A stretch of 21,113 nucleotides of DNA, taken from contig DATDBL010000104.1 in NCBI GenBank assembly GCA_036524855.1, positions 1-21,113 of the forward strand, written 5' to 3'. Source of the stretch: Aldersonia sp036524855 (lineage in GTDB: Bacteria; Actinomycetota; Actinomycetes; Mycobacteriales; Mycobacteriaceae). A model generated the notes under the pieces. It had not been told where the DNA came from. It saw only the letters and a program-made list of their open reading frames with translations, and made no database searches. Positions 6,828 to 14,017 of this stretch are shown piece by piece (within the stretch, counting starts at the first letter, position 1; the number at the start of each line of letters is the position of its first letter). The translations under genes and the position numbers were made by a program.

Positions 6828-8488
6828 TTCCCCGTCGCTTCGCTCGCCCCGGTCTCCATGTGGGGGTAGCGGTACGCCGTCGGCGGCACGAACGTCTCCT
6901 TGATCGTGCGCGGTGAGGCCCAGCGCAGCAGGTTCAGCGGCGAACCCGCCTTGTCGTTGGTGCCCGACGCCCGAGCCCCACCGAACGGCTGCTGCCCCAC
7001 CACCGCCCCGGTGGGCTTGTCGTTGACGTAGAAGTTCCCCGCGGCGAAGCGCAGCACCGACTGCGCCCGGTCGATCGCTGCGCGGTCCTGCGCGATCACC
7101 GCGCCGGTGAGCGCGTACGGCGCGGTCGCGTCGACCTCGGCGAGGATGTCGGCGAACGCGCCCGGACCGGTGTCGTCGTATACGTACAGCGACAGGATCG
7201 GCCCGAAATACTCGGTGGCGAACGACTCGTCGCGCGGGTCGTCGGACAGCAGCACGGTCGGTTCGACGAAGTATCCCTCGCTGTCGTCGTACTTGCCGCC
7301 GACCGGGATGTCGATCACGCTCGCGCCGCGGGCCCGTTCGATCGCGGCGACGTTCTTGTCGAAGGCGCGGCGGTCGATCACGGCGCCGCCGAAGTTGGCC
7401 AGGTCGGTGACGTCGCCGTAGCGCAGTTCGCCGACCTCGGTCAGGAAGTCGTCACCCATCCGCTCCCACACCGAGCGCGGCACGTACGCCCGCGACGCCG
7501 CCGAGCACTTCTGCCCCTGGTACTCGAACGCCCCACGTAGCAGCGCGGTGCGCAGCACGGCCGGGTCAGCGGAGGCGTGGGCGACGACGAAGTCCTTGCC
7601 CCCGGTCTCCCCCACCAGTCGCGGATAGCCGTGGTAGCGACCGATGTTCGCGCCGACCTCGCGCCACAGGTGCTGGAACGTGCGTGTCGACCCGGTGAAG
7701 TGGATTCCGGCCAGGCGCGGATCGGCCAACGCGACCTCCGAGAGCGCGTGCCCGTCGCCGGTGACCAGGTTGATCACTCCGGGCGGCAGCCCCGCAGCCT
7801 CGAGCAGCTTCATCGTCCAGTACGCGGCGACGGTCTGGGTGGGCGAAGGCTTCCACACCACGGTGTTGCCCATGAGCGCGGGCGCGGTGGGCAGGTTGCC
7901 CGCGATCGCGCTGAAGTTGAACGGGGTGATCGCGTAGACGAACCCCTCCAGTGGACGGTACTCGAGCCGATTCCACACTCCGGGGGCGGAGATCGGCTGC
8001 GCGGCGAGGATCTGTCGGGCGAAGTGCACGTTGAACCGCCAGAAGTCCAGCAGTTCGCACGGCGCGTCGATCTCGGCCTGATAGGCGGTCTTCGACTGGC
8101 CGAGCATCGTCGCCGCCGCGATGGTTTCGCGCCAGGGCCCGGCAAGCAGGTCCGCGGCCCGCAGCAGCACGGCGGCGCGGTCGTCGAAGGACAGCTCCCG
8201 CCACCCGGGGGCGGCGGCGCAGGCGGCGTCGATCACCGCGGCAGCCTCGTCGTTCGTAGTGTTCGAGCAGGTGCCGAGCACCTGCGAGTGCCGGTGCGGC
8301 GCCACGATGTTCGTGCGCTCACCGGCACCCAGGCGGTGCTCGCCGGCGATGACGAGCGGCACGTCGACGGGTTCGGCGGCGAGTTCGTCGAGCCGTTCCG
8401 TGAGCCGCTTTCGTTCCGGGCTGCCCGGCGCGTAGCTGTGTACGGGCTCGTTGACCGGGTCCGGAACCGACGTGATCGCGTCCATCAT
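6824..8488 (-). CDS. rocA: Delta-1-pyrroline-5-carboxylate dehydrogenase
   Basis: This NAD-dependent aldehyde dehydrogenase turns pyrroline-5-carboxylate (glutamate semialdehyde) into glutamate, the second step of proline breakdown after PruB. The 554-residue chain has the aldehyde-dehydrogenase core: AITPFNFSAIAGNL (NAD site), GNTVVWKPSP, GIHFTGSTRTFQ, the general base Glu294 in ETGGKD, the catalytic Cys328 in QGQKCSAASRAYV, and EYFGPILSLYVYDD. An AGGAGGG ribosome-binding site lies four bases before ATG 8488 and seven before ATG 8485; the second ATG has the better spacing. The last residues (GASEATGN) are encoded by a partial copy of the 32-nt repeat, so the array has replaced or extended the original C-terminus. 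It sits 109 bases downstream of dapC. Confidence 0.94.
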   Translation of the reverse strand: MMDAITSVPDPVNEPVHSYAPGSPERKRLTERLDELAAEPVDVPLVIAGEHRLGAGERTNIVAPHRHSQVLGTCSNTTNDEAAAVIDAACAAAPGWRELSFDDRAAVLLRAADLLAGPWRETIAAATMLGQSKTAYQAEIDAPCELLDFWRFNVHFARQILAAQPISAPGVWNRLEYRPLEGFVYAITPFNFSAIAGNLPTAPALMGNTVVWKPSPTQTVAAYWTMKLLEAAGLPPGVINLVTGDGHALSEVALADPRLAGIHFTGSTRTFQHLWREVGANIGRYHGYPRLVGETGGKDFVVAHASADPAVLRTALLRGAFEYQGQKCSAASRAYVPRSVWERMGDDFLTEVGELRYGDVTDLANFGGAVIDRRAFDKNVAAIERARGASVIDIPVGGKYDDSEGYFVEPTVLLSDDPRDESFATEYFGPILSLYVYDDTGPGAFADILAEVDATAPYALTGAVIAQDRAAIDRAQSVLRFAAGNFYVNDKPTGAVVGQQPFGGARASGTNDKAGSPLNLLRWASPRTIKETFVPPTAYRYPHMETGASEATGN

Positions 8489-8597
8489 CCTGCCCTCCTG
8501 ACGAGCGGCGCCCCTTCCCGTCAGGCTATCCCCGTGCTGACCCTGCAGCCAGACGATCGGTCGGCAGTCGGCCAGAGAGCCGCCGGCAGGGACGCAG

Positions 8598-9716
8598 TCA
8601 GCCCCGGGCCAAGCGATCGACTGCCGCGGCGATTCGCTCGTCGCTGGCGGTCAGGGCGATCCGGACGTGCTGGGCGCCGCGCGGGCCGTAGAAGTCGCCC
8701 GGGGCGACGAGGATGCCGCGGCCCGCGAACCAGTCGAGGGTGTCGCGGCACGGCTCGCCACGAGTGGACCACAGATAGAGTCCGGCCTCGGAGTGGTCGA
8801 CCGTGAAACCGGCCACGGTCAGCGACTCGAGCAGCCTCTGCCGTCTGGCCCGGTAGCGCTCCCGCTGCGCCGCCTCGTGTTCGTCGTCGCCGAGCGCGAC
8901 GGTCATCGCCGCCTGCACCGGGGTGGGCATCATCATCCCGGCGTGCTTGCGCACCGCGAGCAGTTCCGCGACCAGCGCGGGGTCGCCGGTCACGAAGCCG
9001 GCTCGGTAACCGGCGAGGTTGGACGTCTTCGACAGCGAGTGCACCGCGAGCAGGCCGGTGTGGTCGCCGCCGCAGATATCCGGGTGCAGGATCGAGTACG
9101 CCGATCCCTCCCAGGTCAGGCCCAGGTAGCACTCGTCGGACGCGACGAGTGCGCCGCGTTCGCGGGCGAAGTCGACGACCTTTCTCAGGTGCTCGACCCC
9201 CAGCACGCGCCCGGTCGGGTTCGACGGCGAATTCAGGTAGATCAGTGCGGGCGACTGCGGCCCGAGTTGCGCGGTGCCGTCCGCGCGCAGCACCGGCGCG
9301 CCGGCGAGCAGTGCCCCCACCTCGTAGGTCGGGTAGGCCAGTTCGGGGATGACGACCGGGTCACCCGCCCCGAGGCCGAGCAGGTGCGGCAGCGAGGCGA
9401 TGAGTTCCTTCGTGCCGATCACCGGGAGCACAGCGTCGGTGTCGACACCGGTGACGCCGAACCGACGCTCGAGTGCCGCGACCGCGGCGGCGCGCAGTTT
9501 CGAAGTGCCGTGCGTGGCTGGGTAGCCGGGCGCGTCCGCGGCAGCGGCGAGCGCATCCCGGATCAACTCCGGGACCGGGTCGATCGGCGTTCCGACCGAC
9601 AGGTCGACGATGCCTTCCGGATGCGCGAGGGCGGCGGCTTTCGCGGATGCGATTGTGTCCCAGGGAAAGTCGGGCAGCCGCGCCGAGACGGCGCGCCGCT
9701 CGCGGGTGCGGCTCAA
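8598..9716 (-). CDS. dapC: N-succinyldiaminopimelate aminotransferase (DapC-type)
   Basis: This class I/II PLP aminotransferase is assigned to convert N-succinyl-2-amino-6-ketopimelate to N-succinyl-diaminopimelate, two steps after DapD. The 372-residue protein shows LSVGTPIDPVP near the N-terminus, PGYPATHGTSKLR, SPSNPTGR (NPTG at 166-169), Asp194 in SDECYLGL and the PLP Lys230 in HSLSKTSNLAGYRAGF. The position directly after fdxC is as in mycobacteria. The start is TTG 9714-9716, overlapping the fdxC stop as TTGA, so it is translationally coupled. The fold begins around LPDFPWD, residues 14-20. Assignment as DapC rather than another aminotransferase rests on family resemblance and the dapD gene nearby. 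Confidence 0.88.
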   Translation of the reverse strand: MSRTRERRAVSARLPDFPWDTIASAKAAALAHPEGIVDLSVGTPIDPVPELIRDALAAAADAPGYPATHGTSKLRAAAVAALERRFGVTGVDTDAVLPVIGTKELIASLPHLLGLGAGDPVVIPELAYPTYEVGALLAGAPVLRADGTAQLGPQSPALIYLNSPSNPTGRVLGVEHLRKVVDFARERGALVASDECYLGLTWEGSAYSILHPDICGGDHTGLLAVHSLSKTSNLAGYRAGFVTGDPALVAELLAVRKHAGMMMPTPVQAAMTVALGDDEHEAAQRERYRARRQRLLESLTVAGFTVDHSEAGLYLWSTRGEPCRDTLDWFAGRGILVAPGDFYGPRGAQHVRIALTASDERIAAAVDRLARG

Positions 9717-10036
9717 TCCTCACCCATGGGCGGGAGTTCCTTCACGAACGGCGGGTCGTAGTCGACCTTGCCCAGCTTGGCCGCGCCGCCCGGCGAGCCG
9801 AGGTCGTCGAAGAAGTCGACGTTCGCGCTGACGTAGCCGCTCCACTGGTCCGGGGTGTCGTCCTCGTAGAAAATCGCCTCGACCGGACACACCGGTTCGC
9901 ATGCGCCGCAGTCCACGCACTCGTCGGGGTGGATGTACAGCATCCTGCCGCCCTCGTAGATGCAGTCGACAGGGCACTCCTCGATACATGCCTTGTCCAT
10001 CAAATCCACGCATGGCTCAGCGATTATGTACGTCAC
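9713..10036 (-). CDS. fdxC: 7Fe ferredoxin [3Fe-4S][4Fe-4S]
   Basis: This small cytosolic electron carrier has 107 residues from the chosen start. Seven cysteines follow the 7Fe pattern. Cys9, Cys17 and Cys50 should hold the [3Fe-4S] cluster; Cys21, Cys40, Cys43 and Cys46 the [4Fe-4S] cluster (EECPVDC and ECVDCGACEPVCP). The acidic C-terminal extension (EDDTPDQWSGY to ELPPMGED) is typical of mycobacterial FdxC. GTG 10034-10036 gives the family start MTYIIAEPC and has GAGAGGG nine bases upstream; ATG 10057 would add seven residues and lies inside that purine-rich stretch. It sits just after fbiC, whose two radical-SAM halves need reducing electrons, so a partnership is possible but not shown. 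Its stop overlaps the dapC start. Confidence 0.92.
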   Translation of the reverse strand: MTYIIAEPCVDLMDKACIEECPVDCIYEGGRMLYIHPDECVDCGACEPVCPVEAIFYEDDTPDQWSGYVSANVDFFDDLGSPGGAAKLGKVDYDPPFVKELPPMGED

Positions 10037-10130
10037 TGCCCTCGTCCCTCTCCTCATCCCCGGGCTCGCCCGGCGCGGTTCGCGAAAAACCCTACCCCGC
10101 TCGTGCGGCCCGATCCGGCATAGTGTGCCC

Positions 10131-10159
10131 TAACCTGCGGTGATCCACATCGCAGGTCA
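10131..10159 (-). terminator. Hairpin at the end of fbiC
   Basis: ACCTGCG (minus strand, 10151-10157) pairs with CGCAGGT (10133-10139) across an 11-base loop, starting within the fbiC stop codon; two more pairs including a G-U extend it. No T-tract follows, so it may be a weak terminator, an attenuating stem or a stabilising 3' structure before fdxC. Confidence 0.3.
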
Positions 10160-12745
10160 GGCCGCCGGCGTCCCCGCCCGGCGGCCGTATGCGGTGGTGC
10201 GTTCCACCGCCGGGCGCCCGATCCCCTCGGCGATGGCCCGCAACTCCGCGACGGTCTTGGCCGAACCGTGCTGCGAGCCCGCCATCCGGGAGATCGTCTC
10301 CTCCATCAGGGTGCCGCCGAGATCGTTCGCCCCGCCGCGCAGCATCACCTGGCTGCCGGCGACGCCGAGCTTGACCCAACTCGTCTGGATGTTCGGAATG
10401 CGGCCGTGCAGCATGATCCGGGCCAGGGCATGGACAGCGCGATTGTCGCGGTTGGTCGGCCCGGGCCGCGCCGCACCGGCCAGGTACAGCGGCGCGGACT
10501 GGTGCACGAATGGCAACGGCACGAACTCGGTGAACCCCGCGGTCCGGTCCTGGATGCCGCGCAGCACCCGCAGGTGGCCGACCCAGTGCCGCGGGTTGTC
10601 GACGTGGCCGTACATCATCGTAGAACTCGACCGCAGCCCGACCTGGTGCGCGGTGGTGACCACCTCGATCCAGGTCGCGGTCGGCAGCTTGCCCTTGGTG
10701 AGCACCCAGCGGACCTCGTCGTCGAGGATCTCCGCGGCGGTGCCGGGGATGGTGTCCAGCCCAGCCTCGCGCAGCCCGATCAGCCAGTCACGCACGCTCA
10801 GGCCCGCCCGCGCCGCCCCGTTGACCACCTCCATCGGGCTGAACGCGTGCACGTGCATGGTCGGCACCCGGTCCTTCACCGCGCGGACCAGGTCGGCGTA
10901 CCCGGTGGCCGGTAGTTCGGGGTCGATCCCACCCTGCATGCACACCTCGGTCGCGCCGGCGACGTGCGCCTCCCACGCCCGGTCCGCGACCTGGGCGACC
11001 GACAGCGAATAGGCGTCGGCGTCACCCTTGCGCTGCGCGAACGCGCAGAACCGGCAGCCGGTGTAGCAGATGTTGGTGAAGTTGATGTTCCGGTTCACCA
11101 CGTAGGTCACGACGTCTCCGACGGCCGCGCGACGCAGGTCGTCGGCGAGGGCCGTGACGGCCTCGAGCCCCGGTCCGTCGGCGGTCGCGAGCGCCAGATA
11201 GTCGGCGTCCGAGCACCCGGCGGGGTCGCGTTCGGCAGCGCGCAGCGCGGCCAGCACGTCTGTGTCCACCCCCACCGGCGCACTCAACGACAACACCTGC
11301 TCGCGGACGGTGTCCCAGTCGCCGAAGGCGCTGCCGAGGTCGCTGCGGGTCTCGGTGATCCGGCCCTCGGTGTCGATCGCGGCGTGCAGGTCGGTGCGTC
11401 CTGCCGATTCCCACGTCTCATCGGGCTCCTGCCAGGGCAACCCGACGGGGACCGAATCCGGCCGCGCCAGACCGGTTTCCGGATCGGCGAGGGCAGCGAC
11501 GTGTCGCGCGACACGCGGGTCGATCCAGGGCTGCCCGGCCAGCACGTACTTCGGTTGTGCGGCAGTGCGTTCGGTGAGTTCGTAGCCAGCCTCAGTGGTG
11601 ATACCCGCCAGCGCTTCGAGATTCGGCCACGGCCGCTCGGGATTGACGTGGTCGGGGGTCAGCGGCGACACCCCGCCCCAGTCGTCGACGCCGGCGGCGA
11701 TCAGATCGAGACACTCGCGCGCCGAGACCAGGTTCGGCGGCGCCTGGACACGCATCTCGGGGCCGAGCAGCAGGCGCGCGACGGCAACGGTGGCGCGGAA
11801 CTCGGCGATGTCGGCGTCCGGGGTATCGCGCATCGCAGTGTCGTCCTTGGCCAGGAAGTTCTGCACGATCACCTCCTGGATGTGCCCGAACGCCTTGTGC
11901 ACCTTGCGGATCGCCATGATCGACTCGGCCCGTTCCCGGCGGTTCTCGCCGATCCCGACCAGGATGCCCGTGGTGAACGGCACCGCGAGTCGGCCGGCGT
12001 CGGTGAGCGTGCGCAGCCGCACCGCCGGGTGCTTGTCCGGGCTGCCGTGGTGGCATTCGCCGCGGTCGGTGAACAGCCGGGTCGCGGTCGTCTCGAGCAT
12101 CATGCCCATCGACGGCGACACCGGCTTGAGCCGGGAGATCTCCTCCCAGCTCAGCACGCCCGGATTGAGGTGGGGCAGCAGGCCGGTCTCCTCGAGCACC
12201 CGGATCGCCATGGCGCGCAGGTAGTCCAGCGTCGAGTCGTAGCCGCGCTCGTCGAGCCACGCCCGCGCCTCGTCCCAGCGTGCCTCGGGCCGGTCACCGA
12301 GTGTGAACAGGGCCTCCTTGCAGCCGAGTTCGGCGCCGCGGCGGGCGATGTCGAGGACCTCGTCGGGTTCGAGGTACGCGCCACGCCCGGCTGCGCGTAG
12401 CTTGCCGGGCACGGTGACGAAGGTGCAATAGTGGCAGCGGTCGCGGCACAGCCGGGTCAGCGGGATGAACACCTTGCGCGAATAGGTCACCGCGCGCGGC
12501 CGGCCCGCCGCCGCCAGGCCCGCGTCGCGCACCCGGGCCGCGGAGCGGCACAGGTCCGCGAGATCGTCGCCGCGGGCGGCGAGCAACACCTCGGCCTCGT
12601 CGACGTTCAGCGTGGCGCCGTCGCGGGCCCGGCGCAGGGCGCGCCGCATCGCTGCGGGCGTGGGCAGCGAAGCGCGGGTGGCGGCAGTTCGGGCGGCGGC
12701 GTGCGGGACGACGGGGTGGGGCAGGAACGTCACGTCCTCGATCAT
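10157..12745 (-). CDS. fbiC: FO synthase, fused CofG/CofH radical-SAM enzyme
   Basis: FbiC makes FO, the deazaflavin chromophore of coenzyme F420, from tyrosine and 5-amino-6-ribitylaminouracil. The 862-residue protein is the fused two-domain form found in actinobacteria. The N-terminal CofG half carries the radical-SAM motif CRDRCHYC (Cys100, Cys104, Cys107). The C-terminal CofH half carries CYTGCRFC (Cys560, Cys564, Cys567). Other conserved blocks are KEALFTLGDRPEARW, SPSMGMMLETT, DDWGGVSPLTPDHVNPERPWP, EVCMQGGIDPELP, DTIPGTAAEILDDEVRW and GANDLGGTLMEETISRMAGS. ATG 12743-12745 is taken as start although no clear ribosome-binding site precedes it. The next upstream gene in the same direction is the small zinc-finger-like gene, 69 bases away. 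Confidence 0.97.
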   Translation of the reverse strand: MIEDVTFLPHPVVPHAAARTAATRASLPTPAAMRRALRRARDGATLNVDEAEVLLAARGDDLADLCRSAARVRDAGLAAAGRPRAVTYSRKVFIPLTRLCRDRCHYCTFVTVPGKLRAAGRGAYLEPDEVLDIARRGAELGCKEALFTLGDRPEARWDEARAWLDERGYDSTLDYLRAMAIRVLEETGLLPHLNPGVLSWEEISRLKPVSPSMGMMLETTATRLFTDRGECHHGSPDKHPAVRLRTLTDAGRLAVPFTTGILVGIGENRRERAESIMAIRKVHKAFGHIQEVIVQNFLAKDDTAMRDTPDADIAEFRATVAVARLLLGPEMRVQAPPNLVSARECLDLIAAGVDDWGGVSPLTPDHVNPERPWPNLEALAGITTEAGYELTERTAAQPKYVLAGQPWIDPRVARHVAALADPETGLARPDSVPVGLPWQEPDETWESAGRTDLHAAIDTEGRITETRSDLGSAFGDWDTVREQVLSLSAPVGVDTDVLAALRAAERDPAGCSDADYLALATADGPGLEAVTALADDLRRAAVGDVVTYVVNRNINFTNICYTGCRFCAFAQRKGDADAYSLSVAQVADRAWEAHVAGATEVCMQGGIDPELPATGYADLVRAVKDRVPTMHVHAFSPMEVVNGAARAGLSVRDWLIGLREAGLDTIPGTAAEILDDEVRWVLTKGKLPTATWIEVVTTAHQVGLRSSSTMMYGHVDNPRHWVGHLRVLRGIQDRTAGFTEFVPLPFVHQSAPLYLAGAARPGPTNRDNRAVHALARIMLHGRIPNIQTSWVKLGVAGSQVMLRGGANDLGGTLMEETISRMAGSQHGSAKTVAELRAIAEGIGRPAVERTTAYGRRAGTPAA

Positions 12746-12814
12746 GCGCCACGCAGCGCCGGGGCGGCCACACCGGGGCCGCGCCGGAACTTCAGCGTCC
12801 CGGTCGGGAAGTCG

Positions 12815-12976
12815 TCAGTTGGCGCCGACCCGCCGCGTCGCATCCTTGTCGACGGCGACGGCGAGGTCCTGGACGAGCCTCGCGTGCCATCGGGTGTGCG
12901 CGTCGAGATCGGCGACGTAGGCGTGGCAGTCCGGGCACTCCCGACCGACGGAACCCTGTTGCTGAGTCTGCTCCAC
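12815..12976 (-). CDS. 53-residue C2H2 zinc-finger-like protein upstream of fbiC
   Basis: This short gene codes for a 53-residue protein starting at GTG 12974-12976, with GGAGGT five bases upstream on the minus strand. Residues 14-31 give CPDC-x9-H-x3-H (Cys14, Cys17, His27, His31), the spacing of a C2H2-type zinc site. The Cys pair is followed by an amphipathic helix (TRWHARLVQDLAVAVDKDATRR). Similar small proteins with CPDC and HTRWH occur in actinobacteria, as I recall, with no assigned function. It could be a nucleic-acid or protein-binding adaptor. It runs in the same direction as fbiC, 69 bases upstream, so co-transcription is plausible. It lies 106 bases beyond the end of the GntR gene. 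Overlapping frames lack any such pattern. Confidence 0.7.
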   Translation of the reverse strand: MEQTQQQGSVGRECPDCHAYVADLDAHTRWHARLVQDLAVAVDKDATRRVGAN

Positions 12977-13037
12977 GATGCACCTCCATGAGAGATATCC
13001 CCAAAGTCCACCGTGCCACGAACGGCTCGTCCAGTCC

Positions 13038-13057
13038 ATGGCGGCATTTGCTGCCAT
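13038..13057 (-). terminator. Possible hairpin after the FCD-type GntR gene
   Basis: ATGGCGGC (13038-13045) and GCTGCCAT (13050-13057) form an 8-bp stem with a four-base loop. On the minus-strand RNA one A-C mismatch weakens it, and there is no T-tract. It lies 26-45 bases after the regulator's stop codon. Confidence 0.25.
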
Positions 13058-13082
13058 CGCGGCGACGTCGACGGTCGGCGGA

Positions 13083-13835
13083 CTATGCGGCAGTCGGGCC
13101 CGGCTCACTCGGCCGACTCGGCGATCGCCCCGGTCGATCCGTGAGGTACTCGTCGGAGTCTTCCTCGGTTTGAATGAGGTGGGCGCGCATCGATTCTCGA
13201 GAAAGGTCGGAGTCGCCCGCGGCGACGGCGGCGAGGATGCGGCCGTGCCAGTCGATGGCGTGTTCGCGGATCTGGGATACCGCGGAGGTCGTTTCTCGCA
13301 GCGTGCGCAGGACGAGGGCGAGCGGTTCGAACACGGCGTCGAGGAATACGTTGTCGACGGCTTCGAAGAGGGTGGTGTGGAAGGCGAGGTCGGCCTCGAC
13401 AAATCGGGCGACGTCGGCCTGCGCGTGTGCCTCACGCATCACGTCGAGGTGCCGTGACAACTGCTCGATGTGTTCGTCGGCGCGGCGGTGGGCGGCGAGT
13501 TCGGCGATACCGACCTCGACCGTGCGACGCGCCTCGATGAGCTTTCGGGGTAGCAGCATGGGCTGGCCGGAGGCCTGACCGCGAGCCTGCAGCAACCGGG
13601 GATCCAGGGGCGACCATTTCCCGGGCGCGTTGATCACGCTGGACTTGCCGTGCTGAACGTCGATGACGTTGGTCGAGGCCAGGGAGCGGATCGCCTCGCG
13701 GACGGTCAACCGGCTGACCTCGAACCTGGCCGCGAGCTCGGCTTCGCTCGGCAACGAGGCACCGGGCGGGTAGGTCCCGTTCAAGACGAGGTCGAGCAAC
13801 CCGTCGGCCACGACCGAGGTGCGACTCTGCCGCAT
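13083..13835 (-). CDS. FadR-subfamily (FCD) GntR transcriptional regulator
   Basis: This 250-residue regulator probably senses a sugar acid or its breakdown product and controls the divergent permease-kinase-dehydrogenase operon. The N-terminal winged helix (about 4-72) contains LPSEAELAARFEVSRLTVREAIR. The C-terminal all-helical FCD domain (about 95-225) carries the usual metal-binding set Asp149, His153, His197 and His219 (in ADLAFH, DWHGRI and MRAHL). ATG 13833-13835 was chosen because AGGAGG lies four bases before it; an upstream GTG at 13871 would add 12 residues and lacks a site. A tail of about 20 residues rich in Pro, Arg and Ser follows the domain. The repeated TCTGA half-sites in the intergenic region are likely its operators, including one in its own leader, which suggests autoregulation. 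Confidence 0.9.
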   Translation of the reverse strand: MRQSRTSVVADGLLDLVLNGTYPPGASLPSEAELAARFEVSRLTVREAIRSLASTNVIDVQHGKSSVINAPGKWSPLDPRLLQARGQASGQPMLLPRKLIEARRTVEVGIAELAAHRRADEHIEQLSRHLDVMREAHAQADVARFVEADLAFHTTLFEAVDNVFLDAVFEPLALVLRTLRETTSAVSQIREHAIDWHGRILAAVAAGDSDLSRESMRAHLIQTEEDSDEYLTDRPGRSPSRPSEPGPTAA

Positions 13836-13883
13836 CGTTCCTCCTCGCCGGGTGACATTCTCGGTGACCACCCTACCAACTCA

Positions 13884-13890
13884 TCTGACA
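13884..13890. promoter_or_regulatory. Additional TCTGACA half-site in the regulator's own leader
   Basis: The heptamer TCTGACA here is repeated exactly at 13937-13943 in the main operator cluster. It lies 48 bases upstream of the regulator start, where binding could limit the regulator's own transcription. Confidence 0.3.
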
Positions 13891-13906
13891 AGTTCGGAGG
13901 AAAAGG

Positions 13907-13935
13907 TTGACTCCCGGGAGTGTTCCAGGCAACAT
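13907..13935 (+). promoter_or_regulatory. Candidate promoter of the GntP-kinase-dehydrogenase operon
   Basis: TTGACT (13907-13912) matches five of six bases of the -35 consensus. CAACAT (13930-13935), 17 bases further, keeps the key A2 and T6 of a -10 box. Transcription would start near 13942, inside the palindrome cluster. Confidence 0.45.
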
Positions 13936-13936
13936 A

Positions 13937-13957
13937 TCTGACATCAGAGTTCTGATG
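13937..13957. promoter_or_regulatory. Overlapping palindromes, likely GntR operator
   Basis: TCTGA-CA-TCAGA (13937-13948) overlaps CATCAGA-GT-TCTGATG (13942-13957), so three alternating half-sites follow each other at 7-base steps. Both palindromes are perfect. They cover the predicted transcription start of the plus-strand operon, where a bound repressor would block initiation. Confidence 0.55.
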
Positions 13958-14017
13958 ATCACAAGACACCCCGGTGAACCCACCGGCCAGCCTCTCCGTC
14001 TCCCTGGAGGTATCGAC

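Larger units (their letters stand above)
6728..6852 (-). repeat. Tandem 32-nt MIRU-like repeat linking rocA to pruB
   Basis: On the minus strand three units of exactly 32 nt begin at 6827, 6795 and 6763, and a fourth start falls on pruB at 6731. The consensus is about (A/T)TGAACCAGCGGCGACC, then GAAGCGACGGGGAT. A partial unit before them encodes the last residues of RocA (GASEATGN). Because 32 is not a multiple of three, every unit shifts frame by one, and the stop of each 11-codon reading overlaps the next start: rocA TTGA, then ATGA, ATGA, and TTGA at pruB. The two middle units carry GGGGAT directly before the next ATG. This matches the principle of mycobacterial interspersed repetitive units, whose small ORFs overlap both flanking genes; the short unit is unlike the classical 46-101 bp elements. 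Confidence 0.85.

Noticed and set aside
6745..6840. GGTTCATATCCCC and GGTTCAATTCCCC look like tRNA T-arms, suggesting tRNA fragments or an attachment site.
   Set aside because: No acceptor, D or anticodon arm surrounds them. The similarity is explained by the 32-nt repeat read on the opposite strand, and the T-stem pairing is imperfect.
6728..6852. The short tandem repeats as a CRISPR array.
   Set aside because: The units abut with no spacers, overlap coding ends and occur between two co-directional genes; there are no cas genes in the window.
10060..10073. CCGGGC-TC-GCCCGG palindrome before fdxC as a terminator or operator.
   Set aside because: A two-base loop gives a poor hairpin, there is no T-tract, and such GC palindromes are common by chance in this DNA.
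10964..12400. A 478-codon plus-strand frame opposite fbiC.
   Set aside because: It is antisense to fbiC, rich in Arg/Gly/Val, with no recognisable domain.
12742..13047. Alternative minus-strand frames of 101 and 75 codons over the small zinc-finger gene.
   Set aside because: They are Arg/Ser/Pro-rich without motifs, while the third frame has a Shine-Dalgarno sequence and a C2H2 pattern.
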